NCBI GenBank assembly: GCA_938083085.1
Contig: CALLKX010000044.1
Location: forward strand, 19,572-83,571
Direction: 5' to 3'
Length of the DNA: 64,000 nt
Source of the DNA: an uncultured bacterium
GTDB taxonomy: Bacteria; Planctomycetota; UBA1135; GCA-002686595
Shown: positions 24,125 to 32,229 of the stretch, piece after piece
Position numbering within the stretch: the stretch's first letter is position 1
Layout of the letters: every line of letters begins with the position of its first letter
The notes under the pieces: model-generated
Databases searched by the model: none
The model's input: the letters and a program-made list of their open reading frames with translations, nothing else
Told to the model about the DNA's origin: nothing
Position numbers and translations under genes: made by a program

Positions 24125-26110
24125 ATGGTTCGAGGATTTCTCTCTGTTGGCGCGGGGCTGCGGACGGCCGCGGCCGCCATTGCTCCGGCCCTGGCGGCCC
24201 TGGCGGGCGCAGCGACGGGGGGAGCCATGCCGGCTGGGCCCGACGAAGATGCAACCCAGGCGCAGATTGAAAACGCCATCAACCGGGGCGCGGACTACCT
24301 CATCAAGCGCCAGCAGTTGGACGGTTCCTGGCGCCCGGACGAGCACAAGTACGTCTCGGGCCAGACCGGCCTCGCGATGTACACCTTGATCAAGTCAGGG
24401 GTCTCGCCGCGCCACCCATCGATCCTCCGTGGCCTCGCGTACCTGCGCGCTAACCCGCCCCGCCAGACCTACGGCATCGCCTGCTGCCTCATGGCTGTGC
24501 ACGCCGCCGACCCGGTCCAGCACATCGATGAGATCGAGACCTGGACGGAGATCCTGCTCGAGTGTCAGGGCCAAGGATTCAGCTATCCGGGTGGTCACGA
24601 GGACCTGTCGCTCACCCAGTATGGCTGCCTCGGTATGCGCGTGGCTGAGGCCAGCGGGCTCGAGATCCCCGTGAAGATCTGGGAGCAGTGCATCGACTAC
24701 GCGCTGAACATCCAGCGAGACGATGGGTCGTTCTCCTACAAGCAGGGGACCGCGGTCACCGGCTCCATGACGGCGGCAGGGGTCGCCATCCTCGAGCTCG
24801 GGCGGCAGGCCCTGTCCGCCCGCAATGACCTCAGCAAGCGAGACGCTCGGGTCATCGACGCCGCGATCGAGGGCGGAGTGAGTTGGCTAGGTGACCACAT
24901 CAGCATCGAGGCCCCCACACCCTCCCGCTGGCACCTCTACTACCTCTACGGGCTCGAGCGCGTGGGCGGACTGACCGGGCGGAAGAACTTCGGCCCCCAC
25001 GACTGGTACCGGGATGCTGCGAACTACCTGGTCGGGAGGCAGCACGCCTCGGGCCGGTGGGGAACAGGGAACGGCAATAACAACGAGCCCCATCCTGGAA
25101 CCTGCTTCGGCGTGCTGGTCCTGAAGCGCGCCACCTCTCCAACCTCGGGCCTCAAGCCGCGGGGAGCGAAGAGCTACGGGGACGATGACCCGGAGTCGCC
25201 CCTGTCCGTGAGGATCACCGGCGACACCCCGTTGACCGCGTGGGTCTCCTCGTGGGGTGACCGAACCCGTCAGCAGCACGAGTGGGACAAGGAAATCGGC
25301 AAGGGGCCCCGGATCTGGCGCATCGACTACGTGAACGCGGACACCGGCGAGATCCTCCGGTCGGTCGAAGGCGACCCTCAGAAGCCCTCGAGGGGCGAAC
25401 GCTTCGCCGCGCAGTTCAGCATGGACGAGCCGGGCAAGCACAAGATCTTGGCGAAGGCCTACGTGCGGCCCATGGGCGATGACGAGGGCGAACAGGTGGA
25501 GCTCCTCTCCCCTACCCTCGAGGTCCGAGTGGACGGGGTGATGACGGTCCCCATGCGGGAGGCCTCGCGGGACTTCGGCCGGGACGAGCTTGGTAAGACG
25601 CTCAGCACCTGCCGAGCGTCCAGCATCGCGAACAATGGACACCCCGCTCGCTACGTCCGCGACGGCTCCCACGGACACGGCTGGCTGTCCCTACCGACCG
25701 ACGAGCAGCCCTGGATCTCCATCGAGCCCGACCGTCCCCAGCGCGCCGACCACGTCGTACTCTCCCCGTACTACGAGGCGCCCGACCAACGAAATGCCTG
25801 GGGCCGTCCCAAGCGCGTCCTGATCGAGATCAACGGGAATGAAGTCGGGGAGTTCGAGCTCGACCCCGACCACTTCGGCAAGGCCTACCTCCCGCTGCCC
25901 AAGACGAAGGTGATCCGCGACGTGAAGGTGACGGTCCTTGAGATCGCCGTCGGGACGAACAACGGGCACAAGAGCGCGACGGGCTTCGCAGAGATCGAGC
26001 TTCAACGCCGCCCGGACCTCGTGAAGCGGCGCAAGGCGGAGGAGACGGCCCTGCGCAAGGCAGAGGCCGAGGCGGCCTCCGCAGCCAGGGCCAACCGCAA
26101 GGCCCGCTAG
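24125..26110 (+). CDS. secreted squalene-cyclase-fold (prenyltransferase-like) repeat protein
   Basis: 661 residues. The N-terminus looks like a signal peptide (about 1-34). Residues 40-370 contain QW-like alpha-barrel repeats (ADYLIKRQQLDGSWRPD, IQRDDGSFSYKQGT, YLVGRQHASGRWGTG) as in terpene cyclases and prenyltransferases, but no DxDD acid motif is present, so squalene cyclisation is unlikely. The C-terminal 280 residues form beta-rich domains, and the end is a Lys/Glu/Ala-rich helix. Planctomycetes encode many such secreted proteins of unknown role. It faces the RNB gene with a 5-base gap between stops. Confidence 0.8.
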   Translation: MVRGFLSVGAGLRTAAAAIAPALAALAGAATGGAMPAGPDEDATQAQIENAINRGADYLIKRQQLDGSWRPDEHKYVSGQTGLAMYTLIKSGVSPRHPSILRGLAYLRANPPRQTYGIACCLMAVHAADPVQHIDEIETWTEILLECQGQGFSYPGGHEDLSLTQYGCLGMRVAEASGLEIPVKIWEQCIDYALNIQRDDGSFSYKQGTAVTGSMTAAGVAILELGRQALSARNDLSKRDARVIDAAIEGGVSWLGDHISIEAPTPSRWHLYYLYGLERVGGLTGRKNFGPHDWYRDAANYLVGRQHASGRWGTGNGNNNEPHPGTCFGVLVLKRATSPTSGLKPRGAKSYGDDDPESPLSVRITGDTPLTAWVSSWGDRTRQQHEWDKEIGKGPRIWRIDYVNADTGEILRSVEGDPQKPSRGERFAAQFSMDEPGKHKILAKAYVRPMGDDEGEQVELLSPTLEVRVDGVMTVPMREASRDFGRDELGKTLSTCRASSIANNGHPARYVRDGSHGHGWLSLPTDEQPWISIEPDRPQRADHVVLSPYYEAPDQRNAWGRPKRVLIEINGNEVGEFELDPDHFGKAYLPLPKTKVIRDVKVTVLEIAVGTNNGHKSATGFAEIELQRRPDLVKRRKAEETALRKAEAEAASAARANRKAR

Positions 26111-26115
26111 CCGCC

Positions 26116-27933
26116 CTAGCCTGCGAGCTCGAGGAGCACCTGCAGCCGCAGGAAGTCGACGTCCTTCACGCGGACCGAGATCTGGTAGCCCTCCGTGAAG
26201 GAGAGGACCCGCTTGCCCACAGAGACCTTCAAGGTCGCGCCGTCCACCTTGGGCCGGTCGCCCATGGAGCGCGCGGGGATGAACCCCGAGACGTTGAGCT
26301 CGCCGATGTGGACCTCGAGCCCGCCCCGGGAGACGCGCTGCACCTTCGCATCAAAGGTCTGCTCGATCCGAGGCTCCATGAACTGACAGACCTTGAGGTC
26401 CTTGACCGCGATCTCCGCCATCCCCGCCGCCTCCGACTGCACGCTGCAGTGGGACGCGGTGTCGTTCAGCTCATCGATGAGCGCCAGGGAGCTGAGCTCC
26501 TCGGCCGCCTCGTCGTGGCGCGTCTCCACAGAGTGAAGCCACCGGTGAACGATCAGGTCAGGGTAGCGCCGGATCGGGGACGTGAAGTGCAGGTAGGCCT
26601 TGCGGGCGAGGCCAAAGTGTGTGGCGACGTCCTCGTGGTCCTTGACCTCGTACACCGCTCGCTCCACCAGGCCCATGATGCGCTGCACGAGGGCCTCGGC
26701 GTTCGGCTTCCGCCGGGCCAGGCGGATCATGCGACCGATATCTCGGCCGGTGAGGCGGTCCTTGTCGGGGACCCGGATCCCGAACTTGGACAGCATCGCG
26801 GAGACCCGCTCGATCTCCTCGGGATCCTTCTCCGGGTGAACCCGATAGATCGTGGGCAGCCCCTTCGCGCGAAACAGGTCCCCGACGGCCTGGTTCGCTG
26901 CCAGCGCCGTCTCCTCGATGAGCGTCTGCGAGAAGTACTTGGGCGCGTTCACGATGGCCTCGACCTCGTGGGCATCGTCGAAGACGAACTTCTTCTCGCG
27001 TGAGTTGATGCGGAGCGACCCCTTCGCGTCGCGGATCCGTTGCTGGACCTTCGTCCACTCGCTGAATTGCTCAAGGGCGCCGCGGAGAGGCTCCATCTCC
27101 GCGGTCTCCTCGGTCACGGTCCCATCGAGCAGGTCCTGAACGATCCGGTAGTCACCGCGATGCACGCTGCAGATGACGCTCTTCGAGACGCTTGACGAGA
27201 CGCGCTCTCCGGCCTCGTTGAACTCCATGAAGACGGAGTACGCGAGGCGGTCCTGCTTCGGAACCAGTGAGCACAACCCGTTGGAGAGCGCCTCGGGGAG
27301 CATCGGGATGACTTGATCGGGCAGGTAGACGCTCGTGCCACGGGCGAGCGCCTCGTCGTCCAGCGCTGTCCCGGGCCTCACATAGTGACTCACGTCGGCG
27401 ATATGAACGCTGACGTGGAACCCGCCACCGTCCCGCGGCCGAATCGCGATGGCGTCGTCGTAGTCCTTGGCGTCTGCACCGTCGATCGTGAAGATCACCT
27501 CGCCGCGGAGGTCCAGACGGTCCTCGTAGTCCGCGGGCACCGGGTTCTCTGGCAGCTCCTGAAGCTCCTGGAGGACATCTTCGGGAAACAACGTCCGCAG
27601 CCGGAAGGACCGGACGAGCTCCATCTCCTCCGAATCAGCGTCTGCGTAGCAGGCTGGACCGTGCTCCATGGGCCCGAAAGCCCCGGGGCGGCGCGCGATG
27701 CGCGCGGGTATCTGGCTATCGGGATCGGGAAGACCCTCTAGGTCCTCCTCTGTGAGCTCGTACGGCTCCTCATCGCCCGTCTCCAGGGTCCACCCCCTCC
27801 CGGGGCCTTCAGGTGAGCCGTCTCCAGCCCTTGTTTGGTCCACTCCCTCGGAGTCTTCTCCTTGGATCCCCTTGAGCGCCTTGCGCAGATCGCCGAAACT
27901 GCCGAAACCTGAGGATGAATCACTGCGTCCCAT
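26116..27933 (-). CDS. RNB-domain 3'-5' exoribonuclease (RNase II/R family)
   Basis: 605 residues from the ATG at 27933; the upstream extension is Arg/Ser-rich and less likely. The RNB catalytic centre TIDGADAKDYDDAIAI (about 149-164) has the expected Asp residues, later followed by FGLARKAYLHFTSPIRRYPD. A C-terminal S1 RNA-binding domain is visible (FDAKVQRVSRGGLEVHIGEL). The N-terminal 120 residues are acidic and low complexity and replace the cold-shock domains of full-length RNase R, so this is a shorter variant. It degrades RNA processively from the 3' end in the cytoplasm. Confidence 0.9.
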   Translation of the reverse strand: MGRSDSSSGFGSFGDLRKALKGIQGEDSEGVDQTRAGDGSPEGPGRGWTLETGDEEPYELTEEDLEGLPDPDSQIPARIARRPGAFGPMEHGPACYADADSEEMELVRSFRLRTLFPEDVLQELQELPENPVPADYEDRLDLRGEVIFTIDGADAKDYDDAIAIRPRDGGGFHVSVHIADVSHYVRPGTALDDEALARGTSVYLPDQVIPMLPEALSNGLCSLVPKQDRLAYSVFMEFNEAGERVSSSVSKSVICSVHRGDYRIVQDLLDGTVTEETAEMEPLRGALEQFSEWTKVQQRIRDAKGSLRINSREKKFVFDDAHEVEAIVNAPKYFSQTLIEETALAANQAVGDLFRAKGLPTIYRVHPEKDPEEIERVSAMLSKFGIRVPDKDRLTGRDIGRMIRLARRKPNAEALVQRIMGLVERAVYEVKDHEDVATHFGLARKAYLHFTSPIRRYPDLIVHRWLHSVETRHDEAAEELSSLALIDELNDTASHCSVQSEAAGMAEIAVKDLKVCQFMEPRIEQTFDAKVQRVSRGGLEVHIGELNVSGFIPARSMGDRPKVDGATLKVSVGKRVLSFTEGYQISVRVKDVDFLRLQVLLELAG

Positions 27934-28146
27934 CCTCGCAGAGTAACCGGAGACCTCCAGGATTCGCGTCGCAGACCTCTTCCTGGACTTAGCCTCTTCA
28001 TCGCTGCGCACCAAAAGGGCCCCGCAGCCCGGCCCCCCCCCGGGCCACTCGGAGCCCGATCGTCCCCCCCCCTGCCGCGTCGCTTGATCCCCGAGACGTC
28101 ACCCACCGCATCCACGGATGCCGCCAGTGACCCCGGTCGATAACCC

Positions 28147-30927
28147 ATGACCCAACGACTTCAATTTTTCTCGTCTCGACGCCCTGTACGCGCTGCGGGA
28201 CGCTTGCTGCAGGCCGCATTGGTCGCAGGCGCCGTCTGTACGTCCGCTGGCGCTCAAAGCCTTAGCGTCGAGCTCAAGGGCTCGATGGTCGAGCGGATCC
28301 GATCCGAAGGAACTTGGGTTGAGCGCGCGGACCTCCGGTGGGGAGAATCAAGCGGCAGCGTGAGCCTGACCGACCGTTCGGCGACAACGCGCAACGCCGA
28401 CAGCCGCAACCTGGAGTCGTACTTCACTCGCTCCAACGTGCTGACCCCTTGGGAGGTCAGCTTCGGGCCCTGGACGCCTGGAGCCGGCCCCGCGGCAGAC
28501 TTCTTCCTCTTCGAGGTCGGTGGGAATGATGTCGTGCAGGTTCGCGCACGTTTCCAGAGCGGCTCGATCGGTGATCCCGTCGCGCTCGGGCCCTGGGTAG
28601 AGACCCCGGTCTTCTGTGAAGCGGGAGATAACCGGGGGCAGCGCGTTCACGCCATGAGCTTCCATTTCGAGGACCTCAAGCTGCCAGGTGGCGGCAGCGT
28701 CACCTCGCAGCACAGCGTCACTGGCATACAGGTCATCTCCAACGGCATCGACGGCGCCGCGTTCCTGATCCGGCAGCCCGGCGTCCACGCCGGCACCGAC
28801 GGCAACGGCGATCACTCGATCAGCCCGCTGGAGCCTCGCGTCGGCTCCCCCATGGAGCTCAGCTTCCTCGGCCCCTGGGAGTCCGAGACCGGTGAGAGCC
28901 CGAATCCCTTCCTCGATTACCGCCTGTCAGCCCGCTTCGATGGTCCCGGCGGCCGAAGCCTCGAGGTCCCCGGCTTCTTCGACGCGGACGGTGGATCCGG
29001 GGATGTCGGCAACGTGTGGACCGTGCGCTTTCTCCCTCCGACCAAGGGGACTTGGACGGCGAGCGTCGCCATGCGCTTTGGAGCCGGCGTCGCCATCCAG
29101 AGCGGCGCGAACGCTGGCTCTGCGGTCACCACCGTGGACGGCCGCCAGATCACCTTCGAGGTGAAGGGCATCGACCCCGCTGGCAAGGGCCTCTACCGGC
29201 TTGGCACCCTCGCCGATTCAGGGCGTCACCACCGAAAGTTCGAGCACGGGCCCTTCTACCTGAAGGCCGGTATCAACGGCCCTGAGAACTTCCTCGCCAA
29301 CAGGGCGATGGACGACATCACGAAGACCCAGGGCGCCGGCAACCTCCACAGCTTCGCGGAGCATCGCGCGGACTGGAATCCTGGCGATCCGCTCCTCCGG
29401 CCGGGCAACGGTGACGAGGACGGCAAGGGAGCGATCGGCGCCCTCAACTACCTGGCAGAGAAGGGCGTGAACTCGATGTTCCTGCTGGTGATGAACCTCG
29501 GCGGCGACGGGAGGGACGTCTACCCCTTCATCGGCCCAAAGAACCGCGCCTTCGAGAAGCGGCATTACGACACGAGTCGCCTGCGGCAGTGGAACACGAT
29601 CTTCGAGCATGCCCAAGGCCTGGGCATCTCACTGTCACTCGTGATGAACGAGACCGAGGTCGCGAACGAGCTCTGGCTGGACGGCGGCACCCTCGGGACC
29701 GAGCGTCGGCTCTTCTACCGCGAAGTGATCGCTCGCTTTGGACACCACCCGGCGCTGCGCTGGAACCTCTGCGAAGAGACCGACTTCAACGCATCGACCC
29801 TGGGGAGCTTCGCGCAGTGGATCACTGATCTGGACGCTTACGAGCACGCCATCTCGCTCCACAATCGTCCCGATGACCTCGCGGTCTTCCAGTCCGTACT
29901 GACCGATCCGAACATCGACGCCGCGTCGCTTCAATTCTCCCTGAACTCCGCTGAGGACCAGATCGAACAGCTTCGATCGCTCTCCACGCAGGCAGGGCGT
30001 CCTTGGATCATTGACGCCGACGAGATGAATCCGTGGCCCACAGGGCTGACGGACTCCAACGCCGACGACGTTCGGAAGCGGGTGCTCTACGACGCGCTCT
30101 TCAGCGGCGGAGGCGTTGAGTTCTACCTCGGCTGGCACAACCTTCCGCTCGGCGGCGACCTCTCCATCGAGGACTTCCGGACGCGCGACGACATGTGGAC
30201 CTACGTCGGACACGCCCGGCGCTTCATGGAGGCGGAGCTTCCGTTCTGGGAAATGCACCCCAACGACAGCCTCCTCCGCAACGAAGCGACGAGCATCGGA
30301 GAGGGCCAGGTCTATTCGAAAGACGACCAGGTCTACGCGGTCTACCTCCCCGAGGCCTCCGCCACCGGGGAGCTCAACCTCGGGTCGTCGATAGGCGCCT
30401 TCGAGCAGTTCTGGTTCAACCCGAGGACCGGCGAGTACGCCGGACAGCCGGTCATGATCAACTCGACCGGCGGCTGGCTGGCGCTCGGATCAGCGCCCTC
30501 AGAGGCGAACGAGGATTGGGTCACGGTGCTCCGCCGTCATGCGGCACTCTCGGCCCGGTCGAGCTCCGGTTCGGTGAGCAGCGCGGACCTCCAGCAGATC
30601 TACTTCCATCCTGGGGAGGCGTACGCGAACCGGGACTTCATCATGTTCTCGAGCCTCAGCGGCACGTCGAACGGATTCGTCCTGGGTGGGCTCGACGTCC
30701 CCATCAACTTCGATCGATGGACCCGCACCGGGTTGATCGACACCCAGGGCGCGGTCTTCCGCAACCAGCTTGGCACCCTGAATTCGTCGGGGGCCGCGGG
30801 CATCCAGATCCGCCTCAACCCCGCGTTCATAAGCGGCCTCGTGGGCCAGACGATGTACCACTGCGCGGTGACGCGGGACCCCTACGACTTTGTGTCCAAC
30901 GTCATCACCCTGCAGATTCTGCCCTGA
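28147..30927 (+). CDS. secreted DUF5060 / glycoside-hydrolase-like protein
   Basis: 926 residues with an N-terminal signal region ending near SAGAQ (about 36). The middle starts with a beta domain resembling DUF5060 (FGPWTPGAGPAADFFLFEV and PMELSFLGPWESETGE). A TIM-barrel-like region of the type seen in putative collagen-binding/glycosidase proteins follows (GHHPALRWNLCEETDFN, then DALFSGGGVEFYLGWHN). After it comes a Collagen_bind_2-like module (QVYAVYLPEASATGELNLG) and a final beta domain. Glu residues in LCEETDFN are candidate catalytic groups. It probably degrades an extracellular polysaccharide; the substrate is unknown. It is divergent from the RNB gene. Confidence 0.78.
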   Translation: MTQRLQFFSSRRPVRAAGRLLQAALVAGAVCTSAGAQSLSVELKGSMVERIRSEGTWVERADLRWGESSGSVSLTDRSATTRNADSRNLESYFTRSNVLTPWEVSFGPWTPGAGPAADFFLFEVGGNDVVQVRARFQSGSIGDPVALGPWVETPVFCEAGDNRGQRVHAMSFHFEDLKLPGGGSVTSQHSVTGIQVISNGIDGAAFLIRQPGVHAGTDGNGDHSISPLEPRVGSPMELSFLGPWESETGESPNPFLDYRLSARFDGPGGRSLEVPGFFDADGGSGDVGNVWTVRFLPPTKGTWTASVAMRFGAGVAIQSGANAGSAVTTVDGRQITFEVKGIDPAGKGLYRLGTLADSGRHHRKFEHGPFYLKAGINGPENFLANRAMDDITKTQGAGNLHSFAEHRADWNPGDPLLRPGNGDEDGKGAIGALNYLAEKGVNSMFLLVMNLGGDGRDVYPFIGPKNRAFEKRHYDTSRLRQWNTIFEHAQGLGISLSLVMNETEVANELWLDGGTLGTERRLFYREVIARFGHHPALRWNLCEETDFNASTLGSFAQWITDLDAYEHAISLHNRPDDLAVFQSVLTDPNIDAASLQFSLNSAEDQIEQLRSLSTQAGRPWIIDADEMNPWPTGLTDSNADDVRKRVLYDALFSGGGVEFYLGWHNLPLGGDLSIEDFRTRDDMWTYVGHARRFMEAELPFWEMHPNDSLLRNEATSIGEGQVYSKDDQVYAVYLPEASATGELNLGSSIGAFEQFWFNPRTGEYAGQPVMINSTGGWLALGSAPSEANEDWVTVLRRHAALSARSSSGSVSSADLQQIYFHPGEAYANRDFIMFSSLSGTSNGFVLGGLDVPINFDRWTRTGLIDTQGAVFRNQLGTLNSSGAAGIQIRLNPAFISGLVGQTMYHCAVTRDPYDFVSNVITLQILP

Positions 30928-30983
30928 CCGGACGGACAAGGAGGGGCTGAGGGGCAGGCGAGGAGGCGGCTGATGGTGCCGCC

Positions 30984-31017
30984 CCTGCTGCGAGGACGTC
31001 CCTGCTGTGAGGACGTC
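30984..31017. repeat. 17-base tandem direct repeat, two copies
   Basis: Two adjacent copies of CCTGCTGYGAGGACGTC differ at one base. They lie in the 159-base gap between the ends of the DUF5060 gene and the HupE-like gene. Confidence 0.75.
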
Positions 31018-31086
31018 CCTTGGGGTGAACACCGCTGGCGGGCTCCCGCTGGCGGGCCTTCACCAACCGGGGCCTGGCGCAGAAGC

Positions 31087-32229
31087 TCAGCCGAGCGCGG
31101 TGGAGAGAAAGAACCAGAGGCCAACGCCGATGGCCGCCACGTCCACGGGCAGACGCACGAGGCGGGGAGCGGCCGCACCGGGGTCGCGGCTCCGGGACAA
31201 GGCTGGAAGCAGCACAAGAGAGAGGGTGAGCAAGGTGAGGGCGAGCCCGATGCTCACGCCAGCGAGGGGCGCCGTGGGGCTGTCCTCACGGATCAGCTCC
31301 GGCGACAGCTGGACGACCTCCCTCCCCCCGAGGGCGAGCCCGAAGACCATCGCCTCGATGAAGCGCGTACGCCCGTCGCGGTGGAGCAGATCGTCTAGCC
31401 CCACGTAGGCGATGGCGAGCGGGACGGTGAGCTCCAGGAACCGGAGCTCCGTGGACGAGATTGGCACCCTCGCTCCGAGCTGGCTCCCAGCCGCTGCCGC
31501 AGCGGCGAAGAGCCCCACTGAGATGAGGGCTGAACGCCAGCCGGGACGGGCTGCGAGCACCAGCAGCAGGACCAGCAGGAGCGCGTCCACGCTCTGAAGC
31601 ACCCCCTTCGCGCCAAGGACGACGTACCGCTGGAACGCGGGAGCGCCCCGAGCGATGACCTCTTGACTGGCCACAAAGACGTGCGCCTCTGCGCCGAGGG
31701 CAAACTGCCGCTGGCCGACCTCGAGGCCGTTCCAGACGACGGCGCAGGAGTCACGGTGGCCGGGGCTGGTGACCTGAAAGAGAGACTGATGAACGCCGAG
31801 TCGACCCAGCGTCCCCTCGGGCCCCTCCGCCCCCTCGAAGCTCAGCACCACGTCGACCCACTCGCTGACCTCGTTCATCGGGTCGAGCGCGAGCGGTGCC
31901 TCGTCCACAAACGCCCCCACCACGCTCAACGCCCTCGAGGCATCGGCGCAGCTCGCGTCGTCGAGCGCCCCGGGGACCAGGCGGTAGTGACTCGCCACAT
32001 ACCCGGCGATCTCGTCCGCGAAGCGGTCGACCTCGCCCGGCTCAGCGTGCCCGTCGAGTTCGGGATCCAGCCCCTCGATCACCTCACCGAGCGAGAGCAC
32101 CTGACAGCGCAGCTGCAGCTCGACGCGGTTGTTCCGGATATGAAGCTCCGAGATCGAGAACGAGTTGGGGTGCGCCGACGCGGGCGCCCCTCCGGACATC
32201 GCGACCAGGGCGAGGAGCTCTGCCCACAT
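31087..32229 (-). CDS. HupE/UreJ_2-like membrane protein
   Basis: 380 residues. A signal segment is followed by an extracytoplasmic domain with the typical opening AHPNSFSISELHIRNNRVEL. After about residue 205 come six hydrophobic helices, including RFLELTVPLAIAYVGLDDLL, the family hallmark. Related HupE/UreJ proteins are thought to move metal ions such as nickel or cobalt, but the second-family members are poorly studied. The ATG shares a base with the Lon stop codon (TGATG at 32227-32231), so translation should depend on lon. Confidence 0.75.
   Translation of the reverse strand: MWAELLALVAMSGGAPASAHPNSFSISELHIRNNRVELQLRCQVLSLGEVIEGLDPELDGHAEPGEVDRFADEIAGYVASHYRLVPGALDDASCADASRALSVVGAFVDEAPLALDPMNEVSEWVDVVLSFEGAEGPEGTLGRLGVHQSLFQVTSPGHRDSCAVVWNGLEVGQRQFALGAEAHVFVASQEVIARGAPAFQRYVVLGAKGVLQSVDALLLVLLLVLAARPGWRSALISVGLFAAAAAAGSQLGARVPISSTELRFLELTVPLAIAYVGLDDLLHRDGRTRFIEAMVFGLALGGREVVQLSPELIREDSPTAPLAGVSIGLALTLLTLSLVLLPALSRSRDPGAAAPRLVRLPVDVAAIGVGLWFFLSTALG

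Noticed and set aside
24125..26110. Squalene-hopene cyclase
   Set aside because: No DxDD motif and an export signal are inconsistent with the membrane-bound cytoplasmic-facing enzyme.
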